Source: Phycisphaerae bacterium
GTDB lineage: Bacteria; Planctomycetota; Phycisphaerae; Phycisphaerales; SM1A02
Assembly: GCA_016795035.1 (NCBI GenBank)
Contig: JAEUIT010000003.1
Coordinates: 62,001 to 126,000, forward strand
Direction of reading: 5' to 3'
DNA length: 64,000 bases
A program made the position numbers and the translations under genes. Under the pieces are notes generated by a model. The model worked only from the letters and a program-made list of their open reading frames with translations, ran no database searches and was not told the origin of the DNA. Shown piece after piece: positions 53,901-62,100 of this stretch; the first letter of the stretch is position 1, and each line of letters begins with the position of its first letter.

Positions 53901-54008
53901 GGGCGCCGAGGCGGACGACGTTGCAGCCGTTCGCCCGGCGGACGGGGCGGCGGACGGGGTCGGGGCGGGGGCGGACGGCTTCGGCTTCGACTTGGAGAAG
54001 AGACCCAT
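50937..54008 (-). CDS. putA: Bifunctional proline dehydrogenase / P5C dehydrogenase
   Basis: A 1023-residue fusion. The proline dehydrogenase barrel (about residues 170-490) includes VSIKISSLSSRVDPID, RLVKGAYWDYETINAEQQGWPIPVW and SHNARSIAAAL, with the family's FAD and proline residues. The aldehyde dehydrogenase part follows (WNFPLAICCG, FTGSKAVG, catalytic Glu in CEMGGKNAVIVDESADLD, catalytic Cys in FSGQKCSACSR). It oxidises proline to glutamate through P5C. A DNA-binding N-terminus is absent; instead there is a short Lys/Pro/Ala-rich lead (MGLFSKSKPKPSAPAP), so it is not autoregulatory. A TATACT box lies 12 nt before the ATG. Confidence 0.96.
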   Translation of the reverse strand: MGLFSKSKPKPSAPAPTPSAAPSAGRTAATSSASAPPSSGRDAGRPITLDPALEAAILKKGSEFLERSRKNKSGLLSAAFWSDKLMDWSMKDEAFKVQLFRFVDAFPTLKSSDSIYDHLTDYLSQPGVTPPPGFSFGMGLGGLAKGLMAKTMSSQITGMAEKFIAGTDAASALPQLKKLWKEGICFSVDLLGEACVSEHEADLYAKKYLDLIENLPKTVADWPANARLETDHLGPIPRTNVSIKISSLSSRVDPIDTEGSIKGLMVRIVPILEAAKRHGVFINFDMEQFSLKDLTLELFMRSCEAVDFQAGLAMQAYLRSGEADAQRIIDWSKRTGRQVTVRLVKGAYWDYETINAEQQGWPIPVWSRKIDTDASFERMAKRFIENSPRTKTDGGVKLALGSHNARSIAAALAATEKAGLPSSALELQMLHGMGDQMKAAAVELGLRIREYVPVGEMIPGMAYLVRRLLENTSNESWLKAGFLDNASPELLLASPHRQFESDPGVERIARGPERHELSDAVAHVGDGRAFFTEPMHNFAVREERERFGAAVARASVPVVKNDSTVEQAKATVKRLDAFFPTWRDTHFATRAATLTKAAQLMRQRRDDLSGIIIKESGKTWREADADVCEAIDFCEYYARTAAELFEPLRLGRFIGELNHVWYQPRGVSVIISPWNFPLAICCGMTVAALVCGNTAIVKPAEQTPAIAKILCEILWESGVPKDALAFLPGIGETVGAALVRDPKVALVAFTGSKAVGLDIVQACGTTPPDQAWVKKVICEMGGKNAVIVDESADLDETVLGVRQSAFGFSGQKCSACSRAIVVGSAYETFLERIVGATKALVVGDPTQPGTDIGPVIDEAAARKISEYVAIGAKEGTLEVQLEVPSGLAQKVGKPYVGPAIISGIRPEHRLANEEIFGPVLAVMRAKDFDEALAIANATAYKLTGGVYSRKPSNLDKARRDFRVGNLYLNRGITGALVGRQPFGGFGMSGVGSKAGGRDYLLQFVEPRAVTENTMRRGFAPNME

Positions 54009-54020
54009 AGAAGAGCGGCG

Positions 54021-54026
54021 AGTATA
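54021..54026 (-). promoter_or_regulatory. Putative -10 box TATACT before putA (minus)
   Basis: TATACT on the minus strand, 12 nt before the ATG of putA. The leader is therefore only a few nucleotides. Confidence 0.4.
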
Positions 54027-54057
54027 GAGAGTGCGACAAGCGAAAAAGGCCGTCTGC

Positions 54058-54063
54058 TACGCT
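54058..54063 (+). promoter_or_regulatory. Putative -10 hexamer TACGCT, leaderless start
   Basis: TACGCT ends exactly 6 nt before the ATG at 54070, and no Shine-Dalgarno precedes that ATG. It lies only 32 nt from the putA promoter box on the other strand. Confidence 0.45.
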
Positions 54064-54069
54064 CCGATC

Positions 54070-55095
54070 ATGCGACTCGACGCGACCGTCCGGAGGCTCG
54101 CCGAAGGTATCCCGCACGCGCGCCCAGGCGTGCGGGGCGACGGTCTCTGGGGAGGGCCTCGGCGAGTCGTCCCGAGCGGTCTCGTGGCCGGTCTCGTCGT
54201 CGCGTTGGCGGGCGGTGCGGGGTGCGCCTCGTTCCTCGCAGGGGAGATCGTTCAGCCGCCGAACGCCGGCAAGTCGGTCGAGGCGGTCAGCGCCGACGAT
54301 CGCGTCGCCGTCGGGCTCCTCGATGTCGAGCGCGTTGAACGCGTCGAGGTCGGGCCGCCGGCCGCGGAGATCGCGTGCTGGGTGCTCGAGCCGACCGACG
54401 GCGCGCCGCCGCGCGGCACCGTCTTCGTCCTGCATGGCTTTGGCGACGGTCCGTTCTGGATGCTCGGGAAGGGACGCGCGCTCGCCCACGCCGGCTATCG
54501 CGCGATCGTCGTCGCGCTCCGCGGCTACGCCGGTTCGACCGGCGACGTGCGCACGTTCACCGCGATCGAGCGCTGCGACTGCACGCAGGTGCTCGACGAG
54601 CTCCTTGCCCGCGGCGTCGCGGTCCCGCCGATCGGCGTGTGGGGCATGTCGTACGGCGCGTCGACCGCGATCGCCTGGGCGGGCGAAGATCCGCGCATCG
54701 ACGCCGTGGTCGCCGTTGCAGGCTTCAGCTCGATGCGCGAGATCACGCCGCACTTCGTGCGCACGATCGCGGCGCCCCTCACGATCGGCATCGACGACGC
54801 CGCGTTCGACGCGCTCGTCCTCGACGCCGCGACGCGCGGCGGATTCGAGCTCGACGCCGCGGACGTGACCGGCGCGATGGCGAAGACCGACGCCGCGGTC
54901 CTCATCATGCACGGCGAGTGGGATCTGTTAGTTCCGCCCGAGCACGGCGAGCGGCTCGCGGGCGCCGGCAACGCGAAGACGGAGTTCGTGCGTTTGCCGG
55001 CCCGCGGACACGTCGGCGCGTGGATGGATGTCGATGGCCGCGCGAAGGCGGAAGGGCTCGCGTGGCTCGAGCGGTGGATGCGGCAGAGGAAGTAA
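54070..55095 (+). CDS. Membrane-anchored alpha/beta hydrolase
   Basis: A 341-residue protein. An N-terminal hydrophobic segment (GLVAGLVVALAGGAGCASFLAG) ends in GAGC, so it is probably a lipoprotein, though the segment starts at about residue 38. The hydrolase core has VFVLHGFGDGPFWMLG (oxyanion HG), nucleophile GMSYG, acid in HGEWDLLVPPEHG and catalytic His in ARGHVGAWM. The substrate is not known. The ATG at 54070 has a TACGCT hexamer 6 nt upstream. A GATTCAGGAGTCAG tandem follows the stop. Confidence 0.9.
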   Translation: MRLDATVRRLAEGIPHARPGVRGDGLWGGPRRVVPSGLVAGLVVALAGGAGCASFLAGEIVQPPNAGKSVEAVSADDRVAVGLLDVERVERVEVGPPAAEIACWVLEPTDGAPPRGTVFVLHGFGDGPFWMLGKGRALAHAGYRAIVVALRGYAGSTGDVRTFTAIERCDCTQVLDELLARGVAVPPIGVWGMSYGASTAIAWAGEDPRIDAVVAVAGFSSMREITPHFVRTIAAPLTIGIDDAAFDALVLDAATRGGFELDAADVTGAMAKTDAAVLIMHGEWDLLVPPEHGERLAGAGNAKTEFVRLPARGHVGAWMDVDGRAKAEGLAWLERWMRQRK

Positions 55096-55205
55096 GGATT
55101 CAGGAGTCAGGAGTCAGGAGTCAGTGGGGGAAATGCAAAGAGAGCTTCGAGGTTTCGGTGCATGCACCCTGAACCCTCAACCCTGAACCCTCAACCCTCA
55201 ACCCT
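55096..55205. repeat. Tandem repeats between convergent genes
   Basis: Right after the stop at 55095, four AGGAGTC-type units (55098-55123) occur. Then 55167-55205 is an (ACCCTGAACCCTCA)n run. These are the same two repeat types seen at 26.44 kb and 4.1 kb. They sit between the hydrolase gene (+) and the glycosyltransferase gene (-). Confidence 0.8.
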
Positions 55206-55211
55206 TTCCAC

Positions 55212-56744
55212 TCACTTCTTCCCCGACCTCATCGCCGCCTCGTACGACTGGATGCAGCGCGTCGCGGCGCCGTCCCAGGTGATGCCGCGCACTTCGAACA
55301 TGCTGCCTTCGCGGAGCGCCCGCGAGAGCGGGGGATGGCGAAGGACGGCCACGATCTTGTTCGCCATGTCTTCGATATCCCAGAAGTCGACCTTGAGCGC
55401 ATGCATCAGCACTTCGCTCACGCCGCTCGACTTTGAGATGAGGACGGGCACGTTGTGCGAGATCGCCTCGAGCGGCGCGATGCCGAACGGCTCGCTCACG
55501 CTCGGCATCACGTAGAGATCGGCGAGCGCGAACACGCGCGCGATGTCCTTGCCGCGGAGGAAGCCGGTGAAGAGCACCTTGTGGCCGATGCCGAGCTGCG
55601 CGGCCATCTCGATCATGCGCGCGGCCTGGTCGCCCGAGCCTGCAACGACGAACTTCACGTCGCTCATGACTTCGAGCACGCGCTTCGCGGCCATCACGAA
55701 GTACTCGGGACCCTTCTGCAGCGTGATGCGGCCGAAATACAGCACGATCTTGTCGCGCGTGTGAATCGGCTGGATGCCGTAGTCGTGCGGATCGAGGTCG
55801 ACGCCGTTGTAGACGACGTCGATCTTGTTCGGGTTCACGCCGTAGCGGTTCACGCAGACGTTCTTCGTCAGCATGCTGACCGCGATGATCCGCGCCGCGC
55901 CCCACATGCCGCGACGCTCGATCGAGTAGACCTGCTGGTTCGGATGCTCGCCGGAACGGTCGAACTCGGTCGAGTGGACGTGGACGATGAGCGGCTTGCC
56001 CGTCAGCTTCGACAGCGCGAGCCCGGCGGGATAGGTGAGCCAGTCGTGGGCGTGAATGACGTCGAACTCGCGGTCGCGGCAGGCATCGACCGCAAAGCGC
56101 GCGTAACGGTCGGCGGCGCCGATGAGATCGCCGCCGTAGTCGGCGATGCCCTCGCGCGAGGCGTGGTCGCCGCCCGTCGGACCCGCCTCCGGCAACGCGG
56201 AGAGGAGCGCGGCGTCGACGTCGGAGACGGAGCGCCCGCCGAACGCGCCGGCTGCAACGAGGAATTTCAGCCGTTCGACGGTGATGCCGCCGTCCTCGCG
56301 GATGCGTTCGATGAGCTGTCGGGTGGTCGGCGAGAGTTCGGTCTTCGTCCGATCGCCGTACACCGAGGGATAGGTGCCTGCGATGCTCACGAAGTCCACG
56401 CTCGTGTGCGAGCGCTCGGACTCCCGCGCGGGCAGGAGGCGCTCGACCGCCTCTTCGACGGTGGTCGTGATCGGCCCTTCCGGCGTCTCGATGACGAAGT
56501 GCTGCGCCCGCGGCGGCGGGGGCGGCGCGGGTCTCGGCGTTGCAGCCGCGCGGGAGGCGGCGCGGGGGCTCACGAGGTCGACGTGCGACGCGTGCGTCTC
56601 CTCGACCGACTTCGGAAGGACGAACGTGACCTTCACGCCGGCCCGATCGAGCGCCTTCGTGAGGCCGTAGCAGGCCGTGCCGAGCCCGCCCGTGATGAAC
56701 GGGGGAAACTCCCAGCCGAGCATGAGAACGCGCGGGGGTCGCAT
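55212..56744 (-). CDS. GT4/GT5-type glycosyltransferase (glycogen-synthase-like)
   Basis: A 510-residue protein starting VLMLGWEFPPFITGGLGTACYGLTKAL, the N-terminal nucleotide-sugar loop of glycogen/starch synthase-like enzymes. The C-terminal Rossmann half has VLYFGRITLQKGPEYFVMAAK, a sugar-nucleotide segment VVAGSGDQAARMIEMA, FLRGKDIARVFALADLYVMPSVSEPFGIAPLEAISHNVPVLISKSSG with the E-x7-E signature. It probably makes or modifies a glucan. A central insert (EETHASHVDLVS...IRED) is unusual in length. It begins 4 nt after the stop of the gene at 56749, so both are one operon. Confidence 0.93.
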   Translation of the reverse strand: MRPPRVLMLGWEFPPFITGGLGTACYGLTKALDRAGVKVTFVLPKSVEETHASHVDLVSPRAASRAAATPRPAPPPPPRAQHFVIETPEGPITTTVEEAVERLLPARESERSHTSVDFVSIAGTYPSVYGDRTKTELSPTTRQLIERIREDGGITVERLKFLVAAGAFGGRSVSDVDAALLSALPEAGPTGGDHASREGIADYGGDLIGAADRYARFAVDACRDREFDVIHAHDWLTYPAGLALSKLTGKPLIVHVHSTEFDRSGEHPNQQVYSIERRGMWGAARIIAVSMLTKNVCVNRYGVNPNKIDVVYNGVDLDPHDYGIQPIHTRDKIVLYFGRITLQKGPEYFVMAAKRVLEVMSDVKFVVAGSGDQAARMIEMAAQLGIGHKVLFTGFLRGKDIARVFALADLYVMPSVSEPFGIAPLEAISHNVPVLISKSSGVSEVLMHALKVDFWDIEDMANKIVAVLRHPPLSRALREGSMFEVRGITWDGAATRCIQSYEAAMRSGKK

Positions 56745-56748
56745 CAGG

Positions 56749-57255
56749 TCACTCGTCCTCGTCGCCGCCGGCCATGTCGCCGAGCTGGCGGAATGCGGCC
56801 TCGTAGGCGTGGAGGAAGCGGCTCGCGACCGTTACGGCGCCGGCACCCTCGCCGCGGGCGAGAAGGGCGTCGATCGGAATCTGGTTCTCGAACGTGTAGA
56901 GCTTCTCTTCGGAACGGAAGTGCTTGATCGCGGGCATCGCGCCGTCGCGGGCGACGTCGTGGCCGAGTTCGACGAGCTCTTCCTCGACGAGTTCCTCGAT
57001 CGGATCGCCGTAGTGCATCAAGTCGGTTTCGATCGATTCCGACAGCCAGCGATCCGCGGTCGCGAGGCGCACCATCCACGCACCATTCGGTCCGTCGGCA
57101 GCGACCGTGTACCAGGCGTCCGCGGCGGCGTCCTTCGCCTTGCAGCGGAGTGCGTTTCCGTCGACCTGCACCGACTCGAAAGCGCCCCGCGCGGTGGCGT
57201 CGGCGGCAAGGTCTCGGAGGAACTGCGCGGCGGAGATGTTGGCGGAAGCGGTCAC
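56749..57255 (-). CDS. Conserved-type small acidic protein, operon partner of the glycosyltransferase
   Basis: A 168-residue protein from a GTG at 57255 (VTASANISAAQFLRDLAADATARGAFESVQVDGN). It is acidic, mixed alpha/beta (AWYTVAADGPNGAWMVRLATADRWLSESIETDLMHYGD; EEELVELGHDVARDG), with no signal peptide or membrane helix. It lies 4 nt upstream of the glycosyltransferase gene, so it is co-translated with it. The pattern loosely resembles small YbjN- or CesT-like folds, but no motif settles it. The start has no clear Shine-Dalgarno. Confidence 0.6.
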   Translation of the reverse strand: MTASANISAAQFLRDLAADATARGAFESVQVDGNALRCKAKDAAADAWYTVAADGPNGAWMVRLATADRWLSESIETDLMHYGDPIEELVEEELVELGHDVARDGAMPAIKHFRSEEKLYTFENQIPIDALLARGEGAGAVTVASRFLHAYEAAFRQLGDMAGGDEDE

Positions 57256-57745
57256 GTCAGATGTCGGGAAGAAAGGCGATGACGGTCCACGAGGTGGATG
57301 AGTCCAGGGTTTCGCGAACGCGAACGTGCGCACGAATGCACGCGCGGGCTCAGGGGAGGCGGCGCCGGCCGAAGCGGAGAGGGCCGCGACCGGTTTGAGG
57401 GAGGGCGAGACGCCGTCCGTCGCATCGACCGACCGATTCCTCGCACGCGAACGGCGATGCCCGCCGCGGGGCCCACAGCGGGGCCCGGTCCAGGCACCAG
57501 TCGAGCCTCGACCCTCGTAGCGCAGGGCGGCGACCCCAGTCGCTTCAGCCCTCCGCCTCGAAGGAACGGCGTTCCTCCGAAGGGGCGGGGATCGTACCCG
57601 AATGCGGGTGTCCCGGAGCCCGTCGTGACGACCGCCGATCGCAATCGGCGGAAGGGTGGCGCCGGCATGGACGCACGCCCGAGGCGAGCGAAGAAACCGC
57701 CGAGGCCGAGGCCACGCGACGCCGAGAGAGGGCGGGCGAGTGCTT
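57256..57745. other. GC-rich non-coding stretch before the repeat array
   Basis: About 490 nt without a credible gene. Open frames across it have compositions unlike proteins (Arg/Pro/Gly-rich). It should include the promoter of the operon at 56749, but no clear box is seen. Confidence 0.4.
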
Positions 57746-58140
57746 GGCCGGGTGGCGCAGTGGCGTGGCCAGTGCGCGGTGCGGGGCGCAGTGGTGTGGC
57801 CAGTGCGCGGGGGGCGCAGTGGTGTGGCCAGTGCGCGGGGGGCGCAGTGGTGTGGCCAGAGCGCGGGGGCGCAGTGGTCTGGCCAGTGCGCGGGGGGCGC
57901 AGTGGTGTGGCCAGTGCGCGGTGCGGGGCGCAGTGGTGTGGCCAGTGCGTGGGGGCACAGTGGTCTGGCCAATGCGGTGGGCCACAGCCGGACGGGCTGT
58001 AGCAGGGCGGCGCAGTGGTCTGGCCAGTGCGCGGGGGCGCAGTGGTGTGGCCAGTGCGCGGTGGGGCGCAGTGGTCTGACCAGTGCGGGGCGCGCAGTGG
58101 TCTGGCCAATGCGGTGGGCCACAGCCGAACGGGCTGTAGC
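57746..58140. repeat. 12-unit degenerate GCGCAGTGG-GTGTGGCCAGTGCG array
   Basis: About 12 units of 27-30 bp, core GCGCAGTGGTGTGGCCAGTGCGCGG, with a TGG(T/C)CTGG variant. Read on the other strand, the core is CGCACTGGCCACACCACTGCG, the same family as the palindromes at 26.7 and 29.6 kb. A longer sub-unit is duplicated (57964-58005 and 58103-58141), including GGGCCACAGCCG(G/A)ACGGGCTGTAGCA. The second copy runs straight into prmC and contains its TAGCAT box. The array is open in all plus-strand frames. Confidence 0.9.
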
Positions 58141-58142
58141 AT
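58137..58142 (+). promoter_or_regulatory. Putative -10 hexamer TAGCAT of prmC, at the array end
   Basis: TAGCAT ends 7 nt before the ATG at 58150. The homologous point of the internal array copy reads TAGCAG, so only the gene-proximal copy has the last T. Confidence 0.45.
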
Positions 58143-58149
58143 GCGTCCG

Positions 58150-59172
58150 ATGTCGACACCCGCACCTTCCGACGCCGGATCCGGTGGAGTCTCGTCCGCC
58201 GAGCCGTGGACGGTGCGGCGTCTCCTCGCCTGGATCGAGCCCCACTTGGCGGCGCGGGGCGTCGAAAGCCCGCGGCTCTCGGCGGAGATCCTGCTCGCGC
58301 ACGTCCTGGATCGCGACCGGGTGCGGCTCTATATGGACGTCGCCTACGAGCCGAGCGCCCGCGAGCGCGACGCGCTACGCGAACTCGTGACGCGGGCGTC
58401 GAAGCATGAGCCGATTCAGTACCTCGTCGGCGCGTGGAGCTTCTACGGTCGCCGCTTCGAACTCTCGCGGGCGACGCTCATTCCTCGCCCCGCCACCGAG
58501 ACGTTGGTCGAGACCGCCGTCACGTGGTGGCGCGAGCGCCGCGCGGGCGGATCGCTGACGATGGCCGACATCGGGACAGGGACCGGCGCGATTGCGGTGT
58601 CGATCGTGGCAGAGATCCTCGCGGCGCGGCGGGGGAAGGCGGGACTCCGCGGGTGTCGTCCGCTCGGACAGACCGAGCGCGACGCGGGTGCGGTCGTCGA
58701 CACAACCGACGTTCGTTGCCTCGCCACCGATCTTGTGCCGGACGCGCTCGACGTCGCCCGGCGAAACGCGGCGGCCCATGGTGTTGCCGCGAACATGGAG
58801 TGGCGTGCGGGCTCGCTCTTCGAGCCCTTCCACCAGACGCCGGTCCTCCAACGCGGGAGCCTCGATCTCCTCGTTTCCAATCCGCCCTACATCTCCGACG
58901 CCGAGTGGAACGACGTCGAGCCGAATGTCCGCGACTACGAGCCGTCGACCGCGCTTCGCGCCGGTCGCGATGGCCTCGACGTCATTCGCCCGTTGTTGGC
59001 GGAGGCCCCGGACTGGCTTACCTCCGGCGGCCTACTTCTGGTTGAGATCGCGGCCAGCCAGCGCGACGCGGTCCTCGCCCTCCTCGCCGGTCGTTCGAGC
59101 GACTGGCGCGACGCCACCGTCCTCAAGGACCTCGACGGCCATTGGCGCGTCCTCCGAGCCGAACGACGGTAA
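58150..59172 (+). CDS. prmC: Release factor glutamine methyltransferase
   Basis: A 340-residue protein (start at the second ATG, MSTPAP, because TAGCAT overlaps the first; ATG at 58141 is the alternative). The N-terminal helical domain (WTVRRLLAWIEPHLAARGVESPRLSAEILLAHVL) is followed by the conserved EPIQYLVGAWSFYGRRFEL and IPRPATETLVE. The SAM site is MADIGTGTGAIAVSI, and the NPPYIS motif binds the Gln side chain. PrmC N5-methylates the Gln of the GGQ motif in RF1/RF2. The C-terminal 47 codons overlap the convergent kinase gene by 141 nt. An extra segment (RGCRPLGQTERDAGAVV) lengthens it. Confidence 0.93.
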   Translation: MSTPAPSDAGSGGVSSAEPWTVRRLLAWIEPHLAARGVESPRLSAEILLAHVLDRDRVRLYMDVAYEPSARERDALRELVTRASKHEPIQYLVGAWSFYGRRFELSRATLIPRPATETLVETAVTWWRERRAGGSLTMADIGTGTGAIAVSIVAEILAARRGKAGLRGCRPLGQTERDAGAVVDTTDVRCLATDLVPDALDVARRNAAAHGVAANMEWRAGSLFEPFHQTPVLQRGSLDLLVSNPPYISDAEWNDVEPNVRDYEPSTALRAGRDGLDVIRPLLAEAPDWLTSGGLLLVEIAASQRDAVLALLAGRSSDWRDATVLKDLDGHWRVLRAERR

Positions 59173-62100
59173 GTGCACCTCACGCGGCGGCTCGCCGGGC
59201 TTGAGGCGAAGCAACTCCCCACGCGCGAGCGGAATCACGATCTCACCGGAGGGGCGGAGGATGGTGAGGCCGCCGACCGGTTCTGCCGCGGTGACCACCG
59301 TTCCTGTGGTCTCTAGGCTATCAACGTGAACGAAGGTGATCGATCCCGATCTAGACATCAGCGCGAGAACATTCCCGTCAGGGCTCACCTCTAGATCAAG
59401 CGCGCCGTCCGCTATTCGACGCGGATTCGAAGCGGGCGGTGCGCCACCACCTTCGTTGATCAGTCTAAGCACCCCCGAAGTGTCGAGCACGCACCAAGTC
59501 CGCTTTGCCTCGGCATAAGCGCCAAGAAGCGGCTGATAGTGATCTTCTCTCACCGCAGTACTCGCCACCGTACCGCTGCGGACATCGACTGTTGCTGCAA
59601 CGACACTTTGCCCCCCAAGGAAAACTGTGATGCGCCCATCGCAAGTTAAACCGAGCCGATTTGAATATCGAGGCGATACCCTTGTTGGTCGGTCGAGCAT
59701 GACCGACCAATATTCAGAGCTAGACTCAATCGAGCTGACTGTGAGTCTTCCGTTCGTATTGAGTGTTACCAACCTTGAAGCGTCGACGAACATCATCGAG
59801 AGGCAATCGTCGGCGAAGTGCCCAATCCTCCTAGCCTTTCCATCCTCCGTATCAAGAACCCAAGAGCAGTCGTCGGCAAATCCAAGAGCAACATGTCGCC
59901 CATCCGCGGAGATTGCTATGCAGGCTGGAGCAACGCCGGGCGCAACGAACTGCGTTCTACCTTCTGGTTCATCTGCGAGTCCAGCTGTGACAATACCGCT
60001 GTCATTGCTGGACGCAAAAAATCTCGCGTCGGCCGAGACGCCCACAACTCTGTAGTTTGGGCTTGCTGGTTGTCTTTGCTGAGGGGACCGGTGATCGATT
60101 GACTCCCAGTACCGAACGACGCGGTCGTACCCACCGGAGGCTACGGCCCCGCCGTCTCGGGAGATTGCAACGAACGACACTGGACCGGCATGAGCCGAAA
60201 CGCGAATTCGTTCAACAAGAGCAGGCCAATCCGCAACTATTACCTCACCCTTGCTAGTACCAAGGGCAATCCGCGTCGCGCCCGACGAAACAGCGGCCCT
60301 GTCAGCAGAAAGGGCAGGCAACTTCAACGTTGACGTGAGCCCACTGCGCCAGACAATCGGTCCGTTTGTCGCAGTAAGAAGCAGCATCTCGGAGACTCCA
60401 AGCCATCGGGCGTCAAGGACTCCGCCGAAACCAGCCGCTATCTGATTCTCCGGTCCGATGCCGTGGACTCTGACGGTGCCATTTCGTCTTGAGATAGATG
60501 CGGGCGTTCCGTCAAACTCAGATAGGCGTAATGTCCAGGGATCAGGAACTTCCACGATCTCAATTCTTTTCCGAATGCGGGAATCGTCTGCTCCGATCTC
60601 CTCCAAGCGATCGTTCGACACTACCCAGAACGAGTCGTCGCCGACAAATGCGGATGCCGCTGAAACGCTGTAGCCGTGGGTGCAATTTGCTTCTCGATCG
60701 ACTACGAAAGCGCGACCGAGATCATCGACGGCGAGAAAGGAGTTGGCAAGTTCCACAATTTCTCGAATAGGCGCGTCAGACACCCAAGCATACTTTGGAT
60801 TACTTCTAAGTTCCGTTGAATGGAAGGAAACTCGCCCCAGTTCGTCACCGACGACAATTTGAGACCCAGTTTCGGGCATGCAGGCCGCAGTCGGTACGCA
60901 ATCGAGGGAGAAAGTCCTAGGGCCCTTGGCTGCGAGGCCGCATAGGACTTGGAAGTCCCATGCCCGATGCTCTGCAGGAATGTCGCGAAGAAGTGACTCG
61001 CCGGCACCCCATTTCAAGGAACCGGTAGAGAGTGTTCGGCAGGCATCCGCCATCGCGAGCCTGTACGCGGTAGAAGACGACTCGCCCTCCTTGGCACTCG
61101 TAGTTCTTTGGGGAGAACCCAGCAACATGGCCAAGTAAACTAGTGAGCCGACCGCTAGCGCTGCGGTCGCGGGCCACTTGGCAGATACGAACAGATGGCT
61201 CCCCCGAGCCACGAGGCTAGGTAAGCCTTGCCCCTGCAGTTCTCTCCCGTCGATCCATCGTTCAAGATCCAGACGGAGCTCGCGAACGGATTGATAACGC
61301 TCCTCTGGGGAGTGAGCCAATGCCCGCTTTAGAATTTGAAATGCGGGGCGCGGTCGGTGACGAATCGTTCTCCGTAGGTCATCCGAGCTCGGCGGCAAAT
61401 CCTGCTCTGACTTGGGACGACGACCGGTCCAAAGTTCTGCAAGTACGATCCCGAGAGAATATATGTCGCTGCGCAGGTCCGGCAGACTCGATCTGTCGCG
61501 GATCGATTCGGGGGCTGCGTACTCGACTGTGCCATACCAGCTGGAGGTAAGTGGTGAACTGGATGGAGAGGAAGCGGCCCGAGCAATTCCGAAATCGATC
61601 ACCTTCACTTCGCCGTCCTTCGAAACAAGGACATTCGAGGGCTTGATGTCACAGTGAACGATCCCCCGATGATGGGCCAGTTCGATCGCGCCCAAGCAGT
61701 GAAGGAACAACCTGGCTCGTTCTACGGCAGAGAGTTGTCGCTCATCCGAATATTTCAGAATGTCTCTTGCGCCAGGAACGTAGTCCATGGCTATGTAGGC
61801 GAGCTCACCTCCGTCAGGTGCCGTGGTGATGCCAGAACTGAGGACTCGAGCGATGTTCGGATGATCAAGCGTCGCGAGAGTCTGGGCCTCAATCTCGAAT
61901 CTTCGAAGGCTAGAAGCCGTATTGCAGTTTGGAGGCAATATCTTGACGGCGACTTCCCGCAACGGTGATCGCTGCTCTGCGAGATACACGACCCCCATCC
62001 CGCCGACTGCAAGCGGTCGCTTGAGCACGAACTCGCCGAGCAAAGTGCCCTCGGGGAGGTCTAGGTTTGCGTCAGTCCGGTCCGTCTCCGCTACGGCGAC

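Noticed and set aside
57298-58002. 234-residue plus-strand protein
   Set aside because: Low-complexity translation of GC-rich DNA and the repeat array, which is open in several frames.
57746-58140. CRISPR array candidate (12 repeated units)
   Set aside because: Units follow each other with no unique spacers of constant length, and no cas genes are nearby. It is a degenerate tandem repeat.
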